This document shows, one piece after another, positions 54,033-62,449 of a stretch of 64,000 nucleotides of DNA. A program made the translations under genes and the position numbers. Under the pieces are notes generated by a model. The model ran no database searches, was not told the DNA's origin, and saw nothing but the letters and a program-made list of their open reading frames with translations. The stretch covers positions 1-64,000 of the forward strand of contig JAQWSU010000036.1 of NCBI GenBank assembly GCA_029243025.1, in the 5' to 3' direction. This DNA is from Pirellulaceae bacterium (GTDB lineage: Bacteria > Planctomycetota > Planctomycetia > Pirellulales > Pirellulaceae). Each line of letters starts with the position of its first letter. Position 1 is the stretch's first letter.

Positions 54033-54362
54033 GTTTTATCCTCTCATTGACGAGGGGAGCGTTAAGCAAACTGAACAGTGGTGGACCAAATAAAAAGGTG
54101 GCTCTACAGGGAAGGCGGGCGTCCGGCCCTTCTGACTGCGACGTTGCAGTTGGTGGAGCCGGAGTTTGGTGTCTTCGGTGACGAACTCGCCTCGGGTAAT
54201 ATGCCCGTGCTTTTATCGTCGCGTGTTCATTTATCCCTTTGACTTGCGCTGGCGTCGCAGTGATGATGTGTTTGTCACTTCTGTTGACAGCCAGCGTTTG
54301 CCGGCGGAGGATGGTGGTCTCCCTCTTGGCCCGATTTGAGATATTTTCTTGGGGATGTGATT
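54033..54362. other. Intergenic region, nothing recognised
   Basis: Between the minisatellite and the LamG gene. No gene or repeat seen. Confidence 0.5.
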
Positions 54363-55766
54363 ATGAAACGCTGTTTTTTTCTATTGGTTTTGTTGTCCTT
54401 TGTTTGTTTGGTTTCGGAGCTGAGTGCCACCGTCACCACACGACATTACGACTTTGAGGAAGGCGCTGCCGATGCTGCAGCAACGGAGCTGATCGACATA
54501 ACCGACGTGCCGCTTCATGAGAATTCGGACGATTTTTTTGGCTGGGGAGGTCACATTTGGATTGAAGTCTCAGGGGTTGAAGCACGGCCATTGCCTGCAG
54601 GAAGCCTTGATGATTCCGTGGAGGATGCAGCACTTGTTAATCCATCGCTTGAATTGATTGAAGGCAATGGGCTGTACGTCAGTGTTTCCGATGGCTCCGA
54701 ATTTGATAGCCCCGCAATCGGGAGTCAATTGGCAATACAATTAGACGGCAAGACCCGCTACGATGACTTCGAAACGGGAGTCGGTTCTCGAGGCGTCTAT
54801 GTGAATCCAACAGCTCTTGCGGCGGGTCAAGATGTAGATGGCAATGTCTCTGAGAGTTACAACTTGATGACACAGGCCTGGGTTTATCCGCAAGAAAACA
54901 CCGGTGAGAAACAAACCGTATGGCAGGCGGGAAGGGAGCAGGGATCTGTAAACATCACAGAGGATGGTTTTTGGCAGTTTGAAGACTTAGGTTCAGTTGG
55001 CGTCCTGAATTGCTCACAAGCTGATGGCCCGGATGTACCTTATTCGTGCGAAGAAGGAGAAGAAGAATTTCCTGTCGCGTTTAACGAATGGACTCATCTT
55101 GGCATCTACCGAGGCGGCAATGGGGCCGAAGTTTATCTGAACGGCGAACGCGTCGCGGGCAGCATCTCCCCGGATCCCCCGAACCATTTTGGAACTTTTG
55201 CCAATCACATTACGATTGGTGGCCGCGACGATGGAAGTAACGGGTTTATCGGCCTGATCGATGACTTCAAGGTTCAAGGTGAAGTGTCACTTGGAGCCCA
55301 TGATATGGACATCAACTTGATCCCGTCCGTTATCGGTGACTACAACGAAAGTGGTGCCCTTGACGCTGGTGACTTGGACTTTATTTCACAGGCAATCATC
55401 GACGGAGAAAATACTGCCGACGCCGATGGTAACGGCATGACGGACGCAGCTGATCGCGTATTCTGGATCAACGAGCTGCAAGGTTCGTACGTTGGTGACT
55501 CGAACTTCGATGGTGAGTTCGGCAGTGGTGACCTTGTCCAAGTGTTCTCGGAAGGTAGGTATGAGACGAACGAAGCGGCCGGCTACGCTCAAGGTGACTG
55601 GGATGGCAACTTGCTATTTGACAGCGGTGACATTGTTGCAGCCTTTTCCGCTGGCGGATACGAGCAAGGTCCTCGCGCTGCGACCGCAGTCGTTCCGGAG
55701 CCAGCTGCTGCAAGTCTGCTGATGCTGGCTGGCATGTCGCTGCTCGGCCTACGTCGCCGCAGATAA
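54363..55766 (+). CDS. LamG-domain PEP-CTERM surface protein
   Basis: A 467-residue secreted protein. The ATG at 54363 (not 54336) begins a signal peptide (M-K-R-C-F-F-L-L-V-L-L-S). Residues of about 160-310 are a LamG/concanavalin-like domain: T-Q-A-W-V-Y-P, F-N-E-W-T-H-L-G-I-Y-R, E-V-Y-L-N-G-E-R and L-I-D-D-F-K-V. Residues 325-440 hold EF-hand loops (D-Y-N-E-S-G-A-L-D, D-A-D-G-N-G-M-T-D, D-S-N-F-D-G-E-F), the same module as in the other surface proteins. The end V-V-P-E-P-A-A, hydrophobic helix and R-R-R-R is a PEP-CTERM signal. It probably binds a carbohydrate or calcium at the cell surface. The gene ends in a clear terminator and stands alone. Confidence 0.9.
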   Translation: MKRCFFLLVLLSFVCLVSELSATVTTRHYDFEEGAADAAATELIDITDVPLHENSDDFFGWGGHIWIEVSGVEARPLPAGSLDDSVEDAALVNPSLELIEGNGLYVSVSDGSEFDSPAIGSQLAIQLDGKTRYDDFETGVGSRGVYVNPTALAAGQDVDGNVSESYNLMTQAWVYPQENTGEKQTVWQAGREQGSVNITEDGFWQFEDLGSVGVLNCSQADGPDVPYSCEEGEEEFPVAFNEWTHLGIYRGGNGAEVYLNGERVAGSISPDPPNHFGTFANHITIGGRDDGSNGFIGLIDDFKVQGEVSLGAHDMDINLIPSVIGDYNESGALDAGDLDFISQAIIDGENTADADGNGMTDAADRVFWINELQGSYVGDSNFDGEFGSGDLVQVFSEGRYETNEAAGYAQGDWDGNLLFDSGDIVAAFSAGGYEQGPRAATAVVPEPAAASLLMLAGMSLLGLRRRR

Positions 55767-55836
55767 GTTCGATCGGTCTCGCGTCGCGCATCTGTGCGAT
55801 GTTCAGATACCATAGATCTGTAAGAAAAACAGCGAG

Positions 55837-55864
55837 CGCCCTGGCAGATTTGCCGGGGCGTTTT
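55837..55864 (+). terminator. Rho-independent terminator
   Basis: A 10-bp stem with one G-T pair (55837-55846 with 55851-55860), a four-base loop and TTTT directly after. It lies 70 bases downstream of the LamG gene stop and ends that transcript. Confidence 0.9.
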
Positions 55865-55879
55865 GCGTTGTTGCCGGCA

Positions 55880-56040
55880 TGCATCGATCAGCTTGAGGCG
55901 AGCGTAGAGTTGCTTCTTACAAATCGATCTGCGCGCAAAACGCGTGAGCTGTTTGGTCGAACTGCTAAGGTCAGACGCGGAGCGTTACCAATCCGCCGAA
56001 TTACGGGGATTGGCTTCCTCATCGCTCCATGGATCCTTCT
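55880..56040 (+). pseudogene. Possible transposase end (IS110-like)
   Basis: The frame has I-D-Q-L-E-A-S-V-E and R-R-I-T-G-I-G-F-L-I-A, recalling the C-terminus of IS110-type transposases (I-P-G-I-G-P-x-x-A). The spacing is not typical, so this is weak. Next to an IS21 fragment. Confidence 0.25.
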
Positions 56041-56049
56041 ACTCTGACG

Positions 56050-56409
56050 CCAGATGCGAGCAGAAAAGACCGGAAAACCGAAAAGCAAGGCCGACCCCGA
56101 CGAAAGCCTCGCCTTGACCATCAGGCGTCCCTGCTGCAGTTAGTTGAACTGGAGACGATCGACCGTGAACGGCGTTCCGCCGAGCGTCGACTCAAGGCAG
56201 CTAAGTTCCCCTGCTACAAAACGCTCGACGAGTTCGACTATGCGGCGGCCAAGGCAATCAACAAGCTCTTGGTACTGGAGCTGATGCGTGGCGACTCTCT
56301 TGTCGCGCGCGAGAATATTTTGCTAGTTGGCGACAAACGAATCTTCTACAAGCGGCAATTTTTTCGTTCGTTTCAAGCCGGTGCCGGCGGATTGAGCGAT
56401 GGCACTTAG
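56050..56409 (+). pseudogene. istB: IS21-type istB fragment
   Basis: Residues of about 34-103 match the N-terminal part of IstB, the ATP-binding helper of IS21 elements: R-R-L-K-A-A-K-F-P, T-L-D-E-F-D-Y, I-N-K-L-L-V-L-E-L and A-R-E-N-I-L-L-V-G. The Walker A motif that should follow L-L-V-G (G-T-G-K-T) is replaced by D-K-R, and most of the protein is missing. IstA is absent. This is an inactive remnant with no sign of terminal repeats. Confidence 0.8.
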
Positions 56410-56479
56410 GCGCCGAGATGCTCGATACGTGGTTTCGGCTGGAGCTGAGGAGGACAGTATCATCTTCCAAGCAACGTAA

Positions 56480-58270
56480 TTAGCGAGTTCTGCCGATGGC
56501 AAACTGTTTCCGAATCCACTCCATCTTCACCACTTCATGCTCGGGCGGCGTGCTGTGGCCAGCTTCGGGGTACACGCGATATTCTTTCGGTCCGCGAAGT
56601 TCGTTGTAGGCGGCGAAAGCGGCTGGCGCAGGGGCCGCTGTGTCCTGCAAGCCGACGCCCATCAGGACAGGACACTCGACCCATCCGGCGAGGTTCTTCG
56701 GATCAATGTAACTGAAGGTCGCGCTCGCTCGTTCCCAGGTGTTCTTGGGATCTCTGCCCAGCCAGTGCCGGACAACCATCCCCGGCCAAGCTGTCATCCT
56801 GAAAGCCTTCATGGAGTCGCCTACGAAGGGGATATCCGGCGCGCTGAGCGCGATTCGCTTGTCGAGTGCTGCCGTGGTGAATGAGAGCATGCCTCCTTGG
56901 CTGCCTCCGGTGATGGCGATGCGATTGAGATCGACATCCGGTCGCGACGTCAAGAAATCTACCGCGCGCAGGCAGTCCATAATGGCCCCGCGGTAGAAGA
57001 ACTTCTGCGGATCGTCCAGCCCGCGTAGGAGATAGTCGCCAGGTCCCCACCATTCATACGCGGGCTCGTCGTCGGTGCTGTTGCCGTGGCCTCGGATATT
57101 GAGCGATAGCACTGCCATATCGGGTATCGACTGCGTGGGCCTCATCCCCTGGGTGTAGCCCGGCACCCTCAGCAGCACAGAATGCGGCCCGGCAGACTTC
57201 GGCAGCTCGAACCACCCACGAATCCGGACATCGCCGAGGCTGCGCATTTCCACGAGGAAGCAATCGGTCTGTTCCGTACTCCATTCCGGGCTCGGCTCAA
57301 CTTTGTATTGAGGCGCGACGGTGGCGAGCTCCGCAATCGTATCATCCCAAAACGCGCGCAAATCCTTAGGCGGCTCGAGCGGCCGAACCATCTTCTCCGG
57401 TGCATAGGCGCGCATCTTTGATTGCGAGATGGGTGTGTTGTCACCGTCGCGTGTGAATGTGCAAGTGACTTGGTAGAAGCCGGCTGCCGGGGGCTCGAAT
57501 TTCAGAGTCTCGGTGTGCGACTTCCCAGCTGACAGCAGTAGGGGCTGGGAGGTATCGGCGAAGGCTTCTCGTTCGTCGGTCAGCCAGGTGTCGCTCCCGA
57601 CTTGGAACCGCACCGTGCCCTCAATGGGCTCAAACGTCGCGTTGCGTATCGTGACCGAGAGATCCATTGGCGCGCCGGCTGGGTAGATCCCGTCGGCGTG
57701 GCCATGTTCGATATGGACCTCTACGAAATCGGTCCACACGGGCACCGACAACGTCGGTGTTCCTTTGTGCATTCCCCCGTTGCCGTCGCTATCAAACACG
57801 CGCACGGCGATCACGTTCTCAGCATCCCAACGAATGTGTTTGGCAGGAACCTCGTAGCGTCGGACCGTTTCGTGATGGCCCTTGGTATCATTGGGAACCG
57901 AGCCGGTCCGACCCACCTCCACACCGTTGAAATAAGTCACATCCACATCGTCCACCGCCCCTAGCAATAACGTCAGTTTCTGGTACTGCTTGAAGTAGGC
58001 GTTCTCGCTCTCCGCTTTCGGCAGGTTCACCCGCAGACGATACCACCCGTAGCCGTCGTAGTTCTTGTGGCCCGCTTTCTCCCACGGCTTGCCAACCTCG
58101 ATCGGCTTCCAGGCCGCATCATCGAACTCGGGCTGCGCCCAGGCAACGTCGTCACCCGTGGTGAAACGCCACCCGTTGGAAATGTCGCGAGCCTGACCTG
58201 TGAGAGGCAGCCAGGCCAGCAGTAGGGTGAGGGTAAGAACACTGCGCCTTGGTAGGTTCGTTGGTTTCAT
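56480..58270 (-). CDS. Acetylxylan-esterase-like hydrolase with binding domain
   Basis: A 596-residue secreted enzyme with a signal peptide (L-T-L-T-L-L-L-A-W-L-P-L-T-G-Q-A). The N-terminal ~170 residues form a galactose-binding-like beta domain (F-D-D-A-A-W-K-P-I, W-Y-R-L-R-V). A second beta domain follows to about 290. The C-terminal part is an AXE1-family alpha/beta hydrolase (cephalosporin-C deacetylase/acetyl xylan esterase): G-G-S-Q-G-G nucleophile at about 455, aspartate in G-L-Q-D-T-A-A-P near 540 and histidine in A-G-H-S-T-P-P near 568. It would remove acetyl groups from xylan or similar sugars outside the cytoplasm. It stands alone on the minus strand. Confidence 0.92.
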   Translation of the reverse strand: MKPTNLPRRSVLTLTLLLAWLPLTGQARDISNGWRFTTGDDVAWAQPEFDDAAWKPIEVGKPWEKAGHKNYDGYGWYRLRVNLPKAESENAYFKQYQKLTLLLGAVDDVDVTYFNGVEVGRTGSVPNDTKGHHETVRRYEVPAKHIRWDAENVIAVRVFDSDGNGGMHKGTPTLSVPVWTDFVEVHIEHGHADGIYPAGAPMDLSVTIRNATFEPIEGTVRFQVGSDTWLTDEREAFADTSQPLLLSAGKSHTETLKFEPPAAGFYQVTCTFTRDGDNTPISQSKMRAYAPEKMVRPLEPPKDLRAFWDDTIAELATVAPQYKVEPSPEWSTEQTDCFLVEMRSLGDVRIRGWFELPKSAGPHSVLLRVPGYTQGMRPTQSIPDMAVLSLNIRGHGNSTDDEPAYEWWGPGDYLLRGLDDPQKFFYRGAIMDCLRAVDFLTSRPDVDLNRIAITGGSQGGMLSFTTAALDKRIALSAPDIPFVGDSMKAFRMTAWPGMVVRHWLGRDPKNTWERASATFSYIDPKNLAGWVECPVLMGVGLQDTAAPAPAAFAAYNELRGPKEYRVYPEAGHSTPPEHEVVKMEWIRKQFAIGRTR

Positions 58271-58683
58271 GGTGGACCTTGAGTGGAGCGTTATCAGGGT
58301 GGTTGAAGATCAGGGTGGTTGAAGAATGAGGTGCGTCGTGTCCCTCAGATTCGGTATCGACCTTTTTTCAAAGCGGTTGAAGAATATATCGGATTTCGGA
58401 TGCCGGTTGGAAGTTACCCAAGGCGGTCTGGCTCACTCATGATGCGAGAATGACAAGAGGCGTCAGCTACAATTTCACGAATTCGTAGTCATGACAAAGT
58501 ATCGGTTCCCCTTGTACCCGTTCGTCGCCAACGACCACTTTGGGAAGAATAGACGGTACTCATCATGATGTACTTGTCCTTCAGGGGACGAATGATGGCA
58601 CCCCAGGCAAGCGGCTGATGAGCTTTCGAATATACTGGAATACCGCAACGCACGCCAATCGTCAAAGACCGAGTTTCCCTGAA

Positions 58684-58727
58684 TGGGGCAACTGGATTTG
58701 AACCCGCGACCTTTGCGTCCCGAAGAC
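58684..58727 (-). pseudogene. tRNA-Pro(CGG)-like 3' fragment (copy B)
   Basis: On the minus strand: an anticodon-loop-like TTCGGGA, then CGCAAAGGTCGCGGGTTCAA (T-arm) and a 3' acceptor TTGCCCCA. This fits the 3' half of a tRNA-Pro with anticodon CGG, but no D-arm or 5' acceptor half is present and the T-stem has a mismatch. Copy A is at 14131-14167 in the same orientation. Probably left by integration at a tRNA gene. Confidence 0.6.
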
Positions 58728-58800
58728 AGCCAAGTGGTGTCACGCGTGTGACTCGCCGCCTCTCCAACCTCTTTCGCAGAATAGGCTTCGGCAACCGTGG

Positions 58801-58956
58801 ATTCTGGTTCACGCCAAAGAGATCGATCGTGATGGCGACGGAGTTGTAACTCACGAAGAGGCGGTCGGTAACGCGGAGCGCATGTTCGTAAAGATGGACA
58901 GCAATGACGACGGCAAGATCTCCCCGAACGAAATGGAAGCGTCGAGGCGAGGTTAA
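58801..58956 (+). pseudogene. EF-hand protein C-terminal fragment
   Basis: The frame ending at TAA 58954-58956 encodes two EF-hand loops: D-R-D-G-D-G-V-V-T-H-E-E and D-S-N-D-D-G-K-I-S-P-N-E, spaced as in calmodulin-like proteins, with M-F-V-K-M between them. No start codon or upstream part is recognisable; the sequence before it runs into the tRNA fragment. It is the truncated end of a small calcium-binding protein. Confidence 0.65.
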
Positions 58957-59313
58957 TGTGTAGAAAACGACATTTAATCTGACAGTTTCTTCCTAAACCG
59001 CCACGGCTGTCAGTTGGTTGCTGCCCAGATGTTTCTCATCCCACGCATTTTGTTTTTCCGCGCGAGTTCTCGTCACTGACGCCTGTGCTGATCCACCAAC
59101 TCTTGAGGTTCCACGGGCTAAGATTTTGCAACCGTTGGCTTCGCTGTCACCAAGGCGCTGCGGTCCTCACCACCGCCCGCAATTCGTTCTTACGCAAATC
59201 GCCTCGGTTGCATCAACTTCGGCAGCTTGCATTCGACCGTAACTGGCGTCGGTGAATCCATCCGCTGTAGTTATGAACGCGTAGCCGGTTGGGCTGCAAA
59301 CGGTTGTTATCTT

Positions 59314-59772
59314 CTACATTGTGTAAGTGAGCACGTAGACGGTTTGACCGTTGGCAGCAAATCCCACCCATCCGTTGCTGCGACCAAACATAGGCTTGGA
59401 TGAATACATCTCTAGATCATCTGCCTCTGTTTGGGTTGGCCACCAAGAAAGTTCGGTTCGGGGTGACCGATAGTCCCAGCTTGAAAGGCGTTTCCCGGCG
59501 ACTGATTTCCATGAAGCAAAATCACTTTTCTCAACAACGATCTTCGCGAAGAAGTAAAAATCGGATGGCCCCACTCGGCCATCTCCTGTCTGCTCCTCAA
59601 TACACTCTGCGTCGAGTATTGGGCCCGGAGGAGAGATCCTTTTCTTAATCAGGTCAGTCATTGCGGTCAAACGTTCCTTGGAGGTGTCTCCAAAGGTGTG
59701 TTCACTATATTGGATTTCACAACCTACCATTGTGATTATGGTTGCCATGACGAGTATCGGCAGGGTCTTCAT
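59314..59772 (-). CDS. Small lipoprotein of unknown function
   Basis: A 152-residue protein beginning at ATG 59772, with a signal peptide and lipobox (M-V-G-C at about 15-18). The mature part is charged with several tryptophans (W-K-S-V, W-D-Y-R-S-P, S-W-W-P-T) and ends with Q-T-V-Y-V-L-T-Y-T-M. No family is recognised. Probably anchored in a membrane facing the periplasm. It stands alone. Confidence 0.7.
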   Translation of the reverse strand: MKTLPILVMATIITMVGCEIQYSEHTFGDTSKERLTAMTDLIKKRISPPGPILDAECIEEQTGDGRVGPSDFYFFAKIVVEKSDFASWKSVAGKRLSSWDYRSPRTELSWWPTQTEADDLEMYSSKPMFGRSNGWVGFAANGQTVYVLTYTM

Positions 59773-59956
59773 GTAGAGAGCCTCTCAACTAAGATGACGT
59801 TGAACATCACCGGGTTGCCGCCAGTAAAGTGGATTTCAAATTTGGGCCGGATCGACAACCCCTCGCCGGCACCCCTCGCCGGCAACCGTTCAGAAGCTTA
59901 GCGATCGGCTGGGAATGTGTAAATGACATAATGTGGTCGGCGCTGAATCACACCTG

Positions 59957-60253
59957 TCAAATCCATCGATTATCGGCAAGTCGAGCAAGAGCATCGTCCA
60001 AGGCAATCACATTTTGATCTGGGCGCGAGGGTAAGCGATCTTCAATTGGATGCCGAACCCAGTTTTCGCCGTGCTTTTCTGTTTGCTTACGTTGAGCATT
60101 GTCGACAAGGATTCGTCGCATTGCTTGGGCAGCTGCGGCAAGGAAATGGCCTCGACTTTTCCAGTGTTGATCGTTCTCATTTCCAACAAACACCCAGGCC
60201 TGGAAATGGATCAGGGCGATTGTGTTCTGCTCCTGTAACATGAACCCGAGCAT
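59957..60253 (-). pseudogene. ECF-type sigma factor fragment
   Basis: About 70 residues match planctomycete ECF sigma factors (ECF-like sigma-70 subfamily): H-W-K-S-R-G-H-F-L-A-A-A-A-Q-A-M-R-R-I-L-V-D-N-A, R-K-Q-T-E-K-H-G and A-L-D-D-A-L-A-R-L-A. This covers only the region-2 end and linker; region 4 is missing and the frame stops early. The first residues (M-L-G-F-M-L-Q-E) are not of this family. Nonfunctional as a sigma factor. Confidence 0.8.
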
Positions 60254-60369
60254 TCTTGATACTCGGCGAGGCTTGTCTGATATCCCCCGCCTTTGCGTAA
60301 AGGGGCCAGCAAAGGAGGATCGCGGCGCACGTCGAAGTGAATTATGTTCGGCTCATAGCTTGGCCGAAA

Positions 60370-61428
60370 TCAAAGTTCGACGACTTGTTTCGTCTTTTGG
60401 GACTGGTCGGCAGCCAAGACGATCCGTAGGCTGGTCATCACTCGGTCTTGGTGAGACGACATGTCCGTGTCGTTGCGAATGCAATCAATAAAGGCTCGTT
60501 GTTCTAGCAGGGCAAGCCCATCGTGATCGGGCTCTTCGATCTTGATGACTTCATCTTCGCGAACGAACTCCTTGTGATTTTGCTCGGCGTAATGCCGGAT
60601 GATGGTGTTTGCTTCGACATGATGATCCTTGTCATCAGACCGCCCTTTGTCGGGGCAGATGCTGGCCGAACCCGCCGGCCCGGCAATATCTTTGATGAAG
60701 TAAGCGACTTCGCTCATCATTGGCCCCCAACCGGCCTCATACCAACCGACCGAACCGTCTTCGAATTCTACCTGAAGCTGGCCGTAGTTGCAGATGTGCT
60801 CGGGAACCAGATCCCAGTTGCGGCAGCCGATTGCGTGAACTCGCACCGGTCGACACTGGGTCATCTGGTACATGATGTCTACGTAGTGAACCCCGCAGTC
60901 AACAATCGGCGACTGCACTTGCATGATGTTGTACAGCGTGTCGTAAAAATCGCCTTTGGTCTGTTGATTCAAGTTCATTCGCATGGCGAGCGGCTTACCG
61001 AGCTCGTGAGCGATTTCTATAAACTTTTTCCACGACGGATGTGTCATGAGGATGTACCCGACGTACAACTTGCGATTCACGCGGTTGGCCAAGTCGAATA
61101 GTTCTTGAGACTGCTCGGTTGTTTCCGCGAGAGGCTTTTCCACAAACACGTGCAGCCCGCGATTTAGCGCCGTGGAAACATAGTGATAGTGCGAGTCCGT
61201 ATACGTGCTGATAGCGACCGCGTCGGGAGAGGTCTTTTCGAGGGCTTCCTCGAAATCGGTAAACCGAGGAACGTCGCCGCCGAGGATATTGCTCAGATTT
61301 CCTGAACTGCCGAGGTTTCTCGTTACGATGCCAACGTTTCGGACACCGTTGATCTGCAGGTAAGCTTTCGCGTGCAAAGTGCCCATGAAGCCAGCACCTA
61401 CATTCAACACTTTTATTTCGTCACTCAT
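60370..61428 (-). CDS. Gfo/Idh/MocA-family oxidoreductase
   Basis: A 352-residue NAD(P)-dependent sugar dehydrogenase family member. The ATG at 61428 is chosen because the NAD-binding Rossmann start V-L-N-V-G-A-G-F-M-G-T-L-H follows at once; the 13 codons upstream are not conserved-looking. The family E-K-P motif appears in V-F-V-E-K-P-L-A-E near residue 97, and V-D-C-G-V-H-Y-V-D-I near 185. Such enzymes oxidise or epimerise sugars or inositols; the substrate is unknown. No Tat signal is seen, so it is cytoplasmic. It stands alone; its stop is followed by the ECF fragment. Confidence 0.93.
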   Translation of the reverse strand: MSDEIKVLNVGAGFMGTLHAKAYLQINGVRNVGIVTRNLGSSGNLSNILGGDVPRFTDFEEALEKTSPDAVAISTYTDSHYHYVSTALNRGLHVFVEKPLAETTEQSQELFDLANRVNRKLYVGYILMTHPSWKKFIEIAHELGKPLAMRMNLNQQTKGDFYDTLYNIMQVQSPIVDCGVHYVDIMYQMTQCRPVRVHAIGCRNWDLVPEHICNYGQLQVEFEDGSVGWYEAGWGPMMSEVAYFIKDIAGPAGSASICPDKGRSDDKDHHVEANTIIRHYAEQNHKEFVREDEVIKIEEPDHDGLALLEQRAFIDCIRNDTDMSSHQDRVMTSLRIVLAADQSQKTKQVVEL

Positions 61429-61739
61429 AGTAGGTTCTTCCGTATTGGTTGAAGTTAAGGTTGGCAACCAATTTCTTGGTTGGAAGCCGACAGCGAACAG
61501 AATCGACTAACGCACGCATTCCGTGCAGTTTCGATCTACAGGTCCGCCCAACCCAGTGCACAAACGCGCGCCGGCTGCCGTCGTTAAGAAACTCGAACAA
61601 AAGATTGACTAGTTTAACACTGCGAGAGGTACTGTGGTGCTGCCCGACCTGCGGTGCGACGCTGTCAATTCGGTCTCGCCGTAAGTCGCGTCGGATGCAT
61701 CGACTTCGCTGAGTTGGCGTCTCGGCAAACTCGCACCGG
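61429..61739. other. Intergenic region, nothing recognised
   Basis: Between the Gfo/Idh gene and the integrase remnant. No gene or repeat. Confidence 0.5.
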
Positions 61740-62090
61740 TGTCCCAGTGCTTCTGAGACCTCTGCGAGTTAGTTGTCGGTTTATGCCCGCGGATTGGTGC
61801 GCAGGTAGCCTATAGATCCAGACATCTTTTGATCGGTCGATGTCGCAAGGTCTCAGCATGCAAGCTTCACTTGGTCGGCAGCCCGTCAATCGTTGGAATC
61901 GCACGATATCTGCAACGATCGGAGGTAGAGATGGCAAGACTGCCTCGACATCTTGATCGGAGACTGGTTCAACCGGATTCGTTTCCCGAGCCTCACTCCG
62001 CCCCATTGCGAGAGCCATAACTGTGGCCAGCCCTTGTCCAGCCGAAGCGGATTCGACTTCTCTTCAACTGATGGCGGTTGTTCACACCGC
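61740..62090 (-). pseudogene. Tyrosine integrase fragment
   Basis: A frame with M-G-R-S-E-A-R-E-T-N-P-V-E-P-V, D-V-E-A-V-L-P-S-L-P-P-I-V-A-D-I-V, then R-L-T-G-C-R-P-S-E-A-C-M-L and D-I-D-R-S-K-D-V-W-I-Y-R. This matches the core-binding to catalytic junction of planctomycete phage-type integrases; R in G-C-R-P would be the first catalytic arginine. The later box with H-x-x-R and the tyrosine is missing. Inactive. It lies 3 kb from a tRNA-Pro fragment, as expected for integrative-element remains. Confidence 0.75.
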
Positions 62091-62449
62091 CATCCGGAAA
62101 AAGTTCGCGGAAATACGCGAGGTAATAGCTTCTGAACGTGATCGATGTACACAACTGTACGTAGGTTCCAAAGCACGAATGTTCGCGCAAGAATCGGTGG
62201 ACTAGCGCACCAGCAGCGTTTGAGCTCCGTCTCGAAGGGTCCCCGTCAAGACGTCTTACGACTCGATGGATGGAAACTCAACCGTTCTCATGCTAACTTC
62301 GTGCCTGGTAGCGTACTCCTTGAGTTGATGGTTTAAAAGCAAAACAATTCACTCAAAGTACGCTGCTTTTTGCAACCTCCAATCAACAACTTTGGGTTAT
62401 ATCTCCCGTATTGATTTACCACCCTGCAACACAAATCCGAGGGCACATA
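62091..62449. other. Intergenic region, nothing recognised
   Basis: Upstream of the edge gene. The N-terminal part of the integrase may be decayed here, but I cannot follow it. Confidence 0.4.

Larger units (their letters stand above)
58271..59313. other. Intergenic region with tRNA and EF-hand fragments
   Basis: Apart from the tRNA-Pro fragment (58684-58727) and the EF-hand fragment (58801-58956), no gene, promoter or hairpin with T-run was recognised. Confidence 0.6.
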
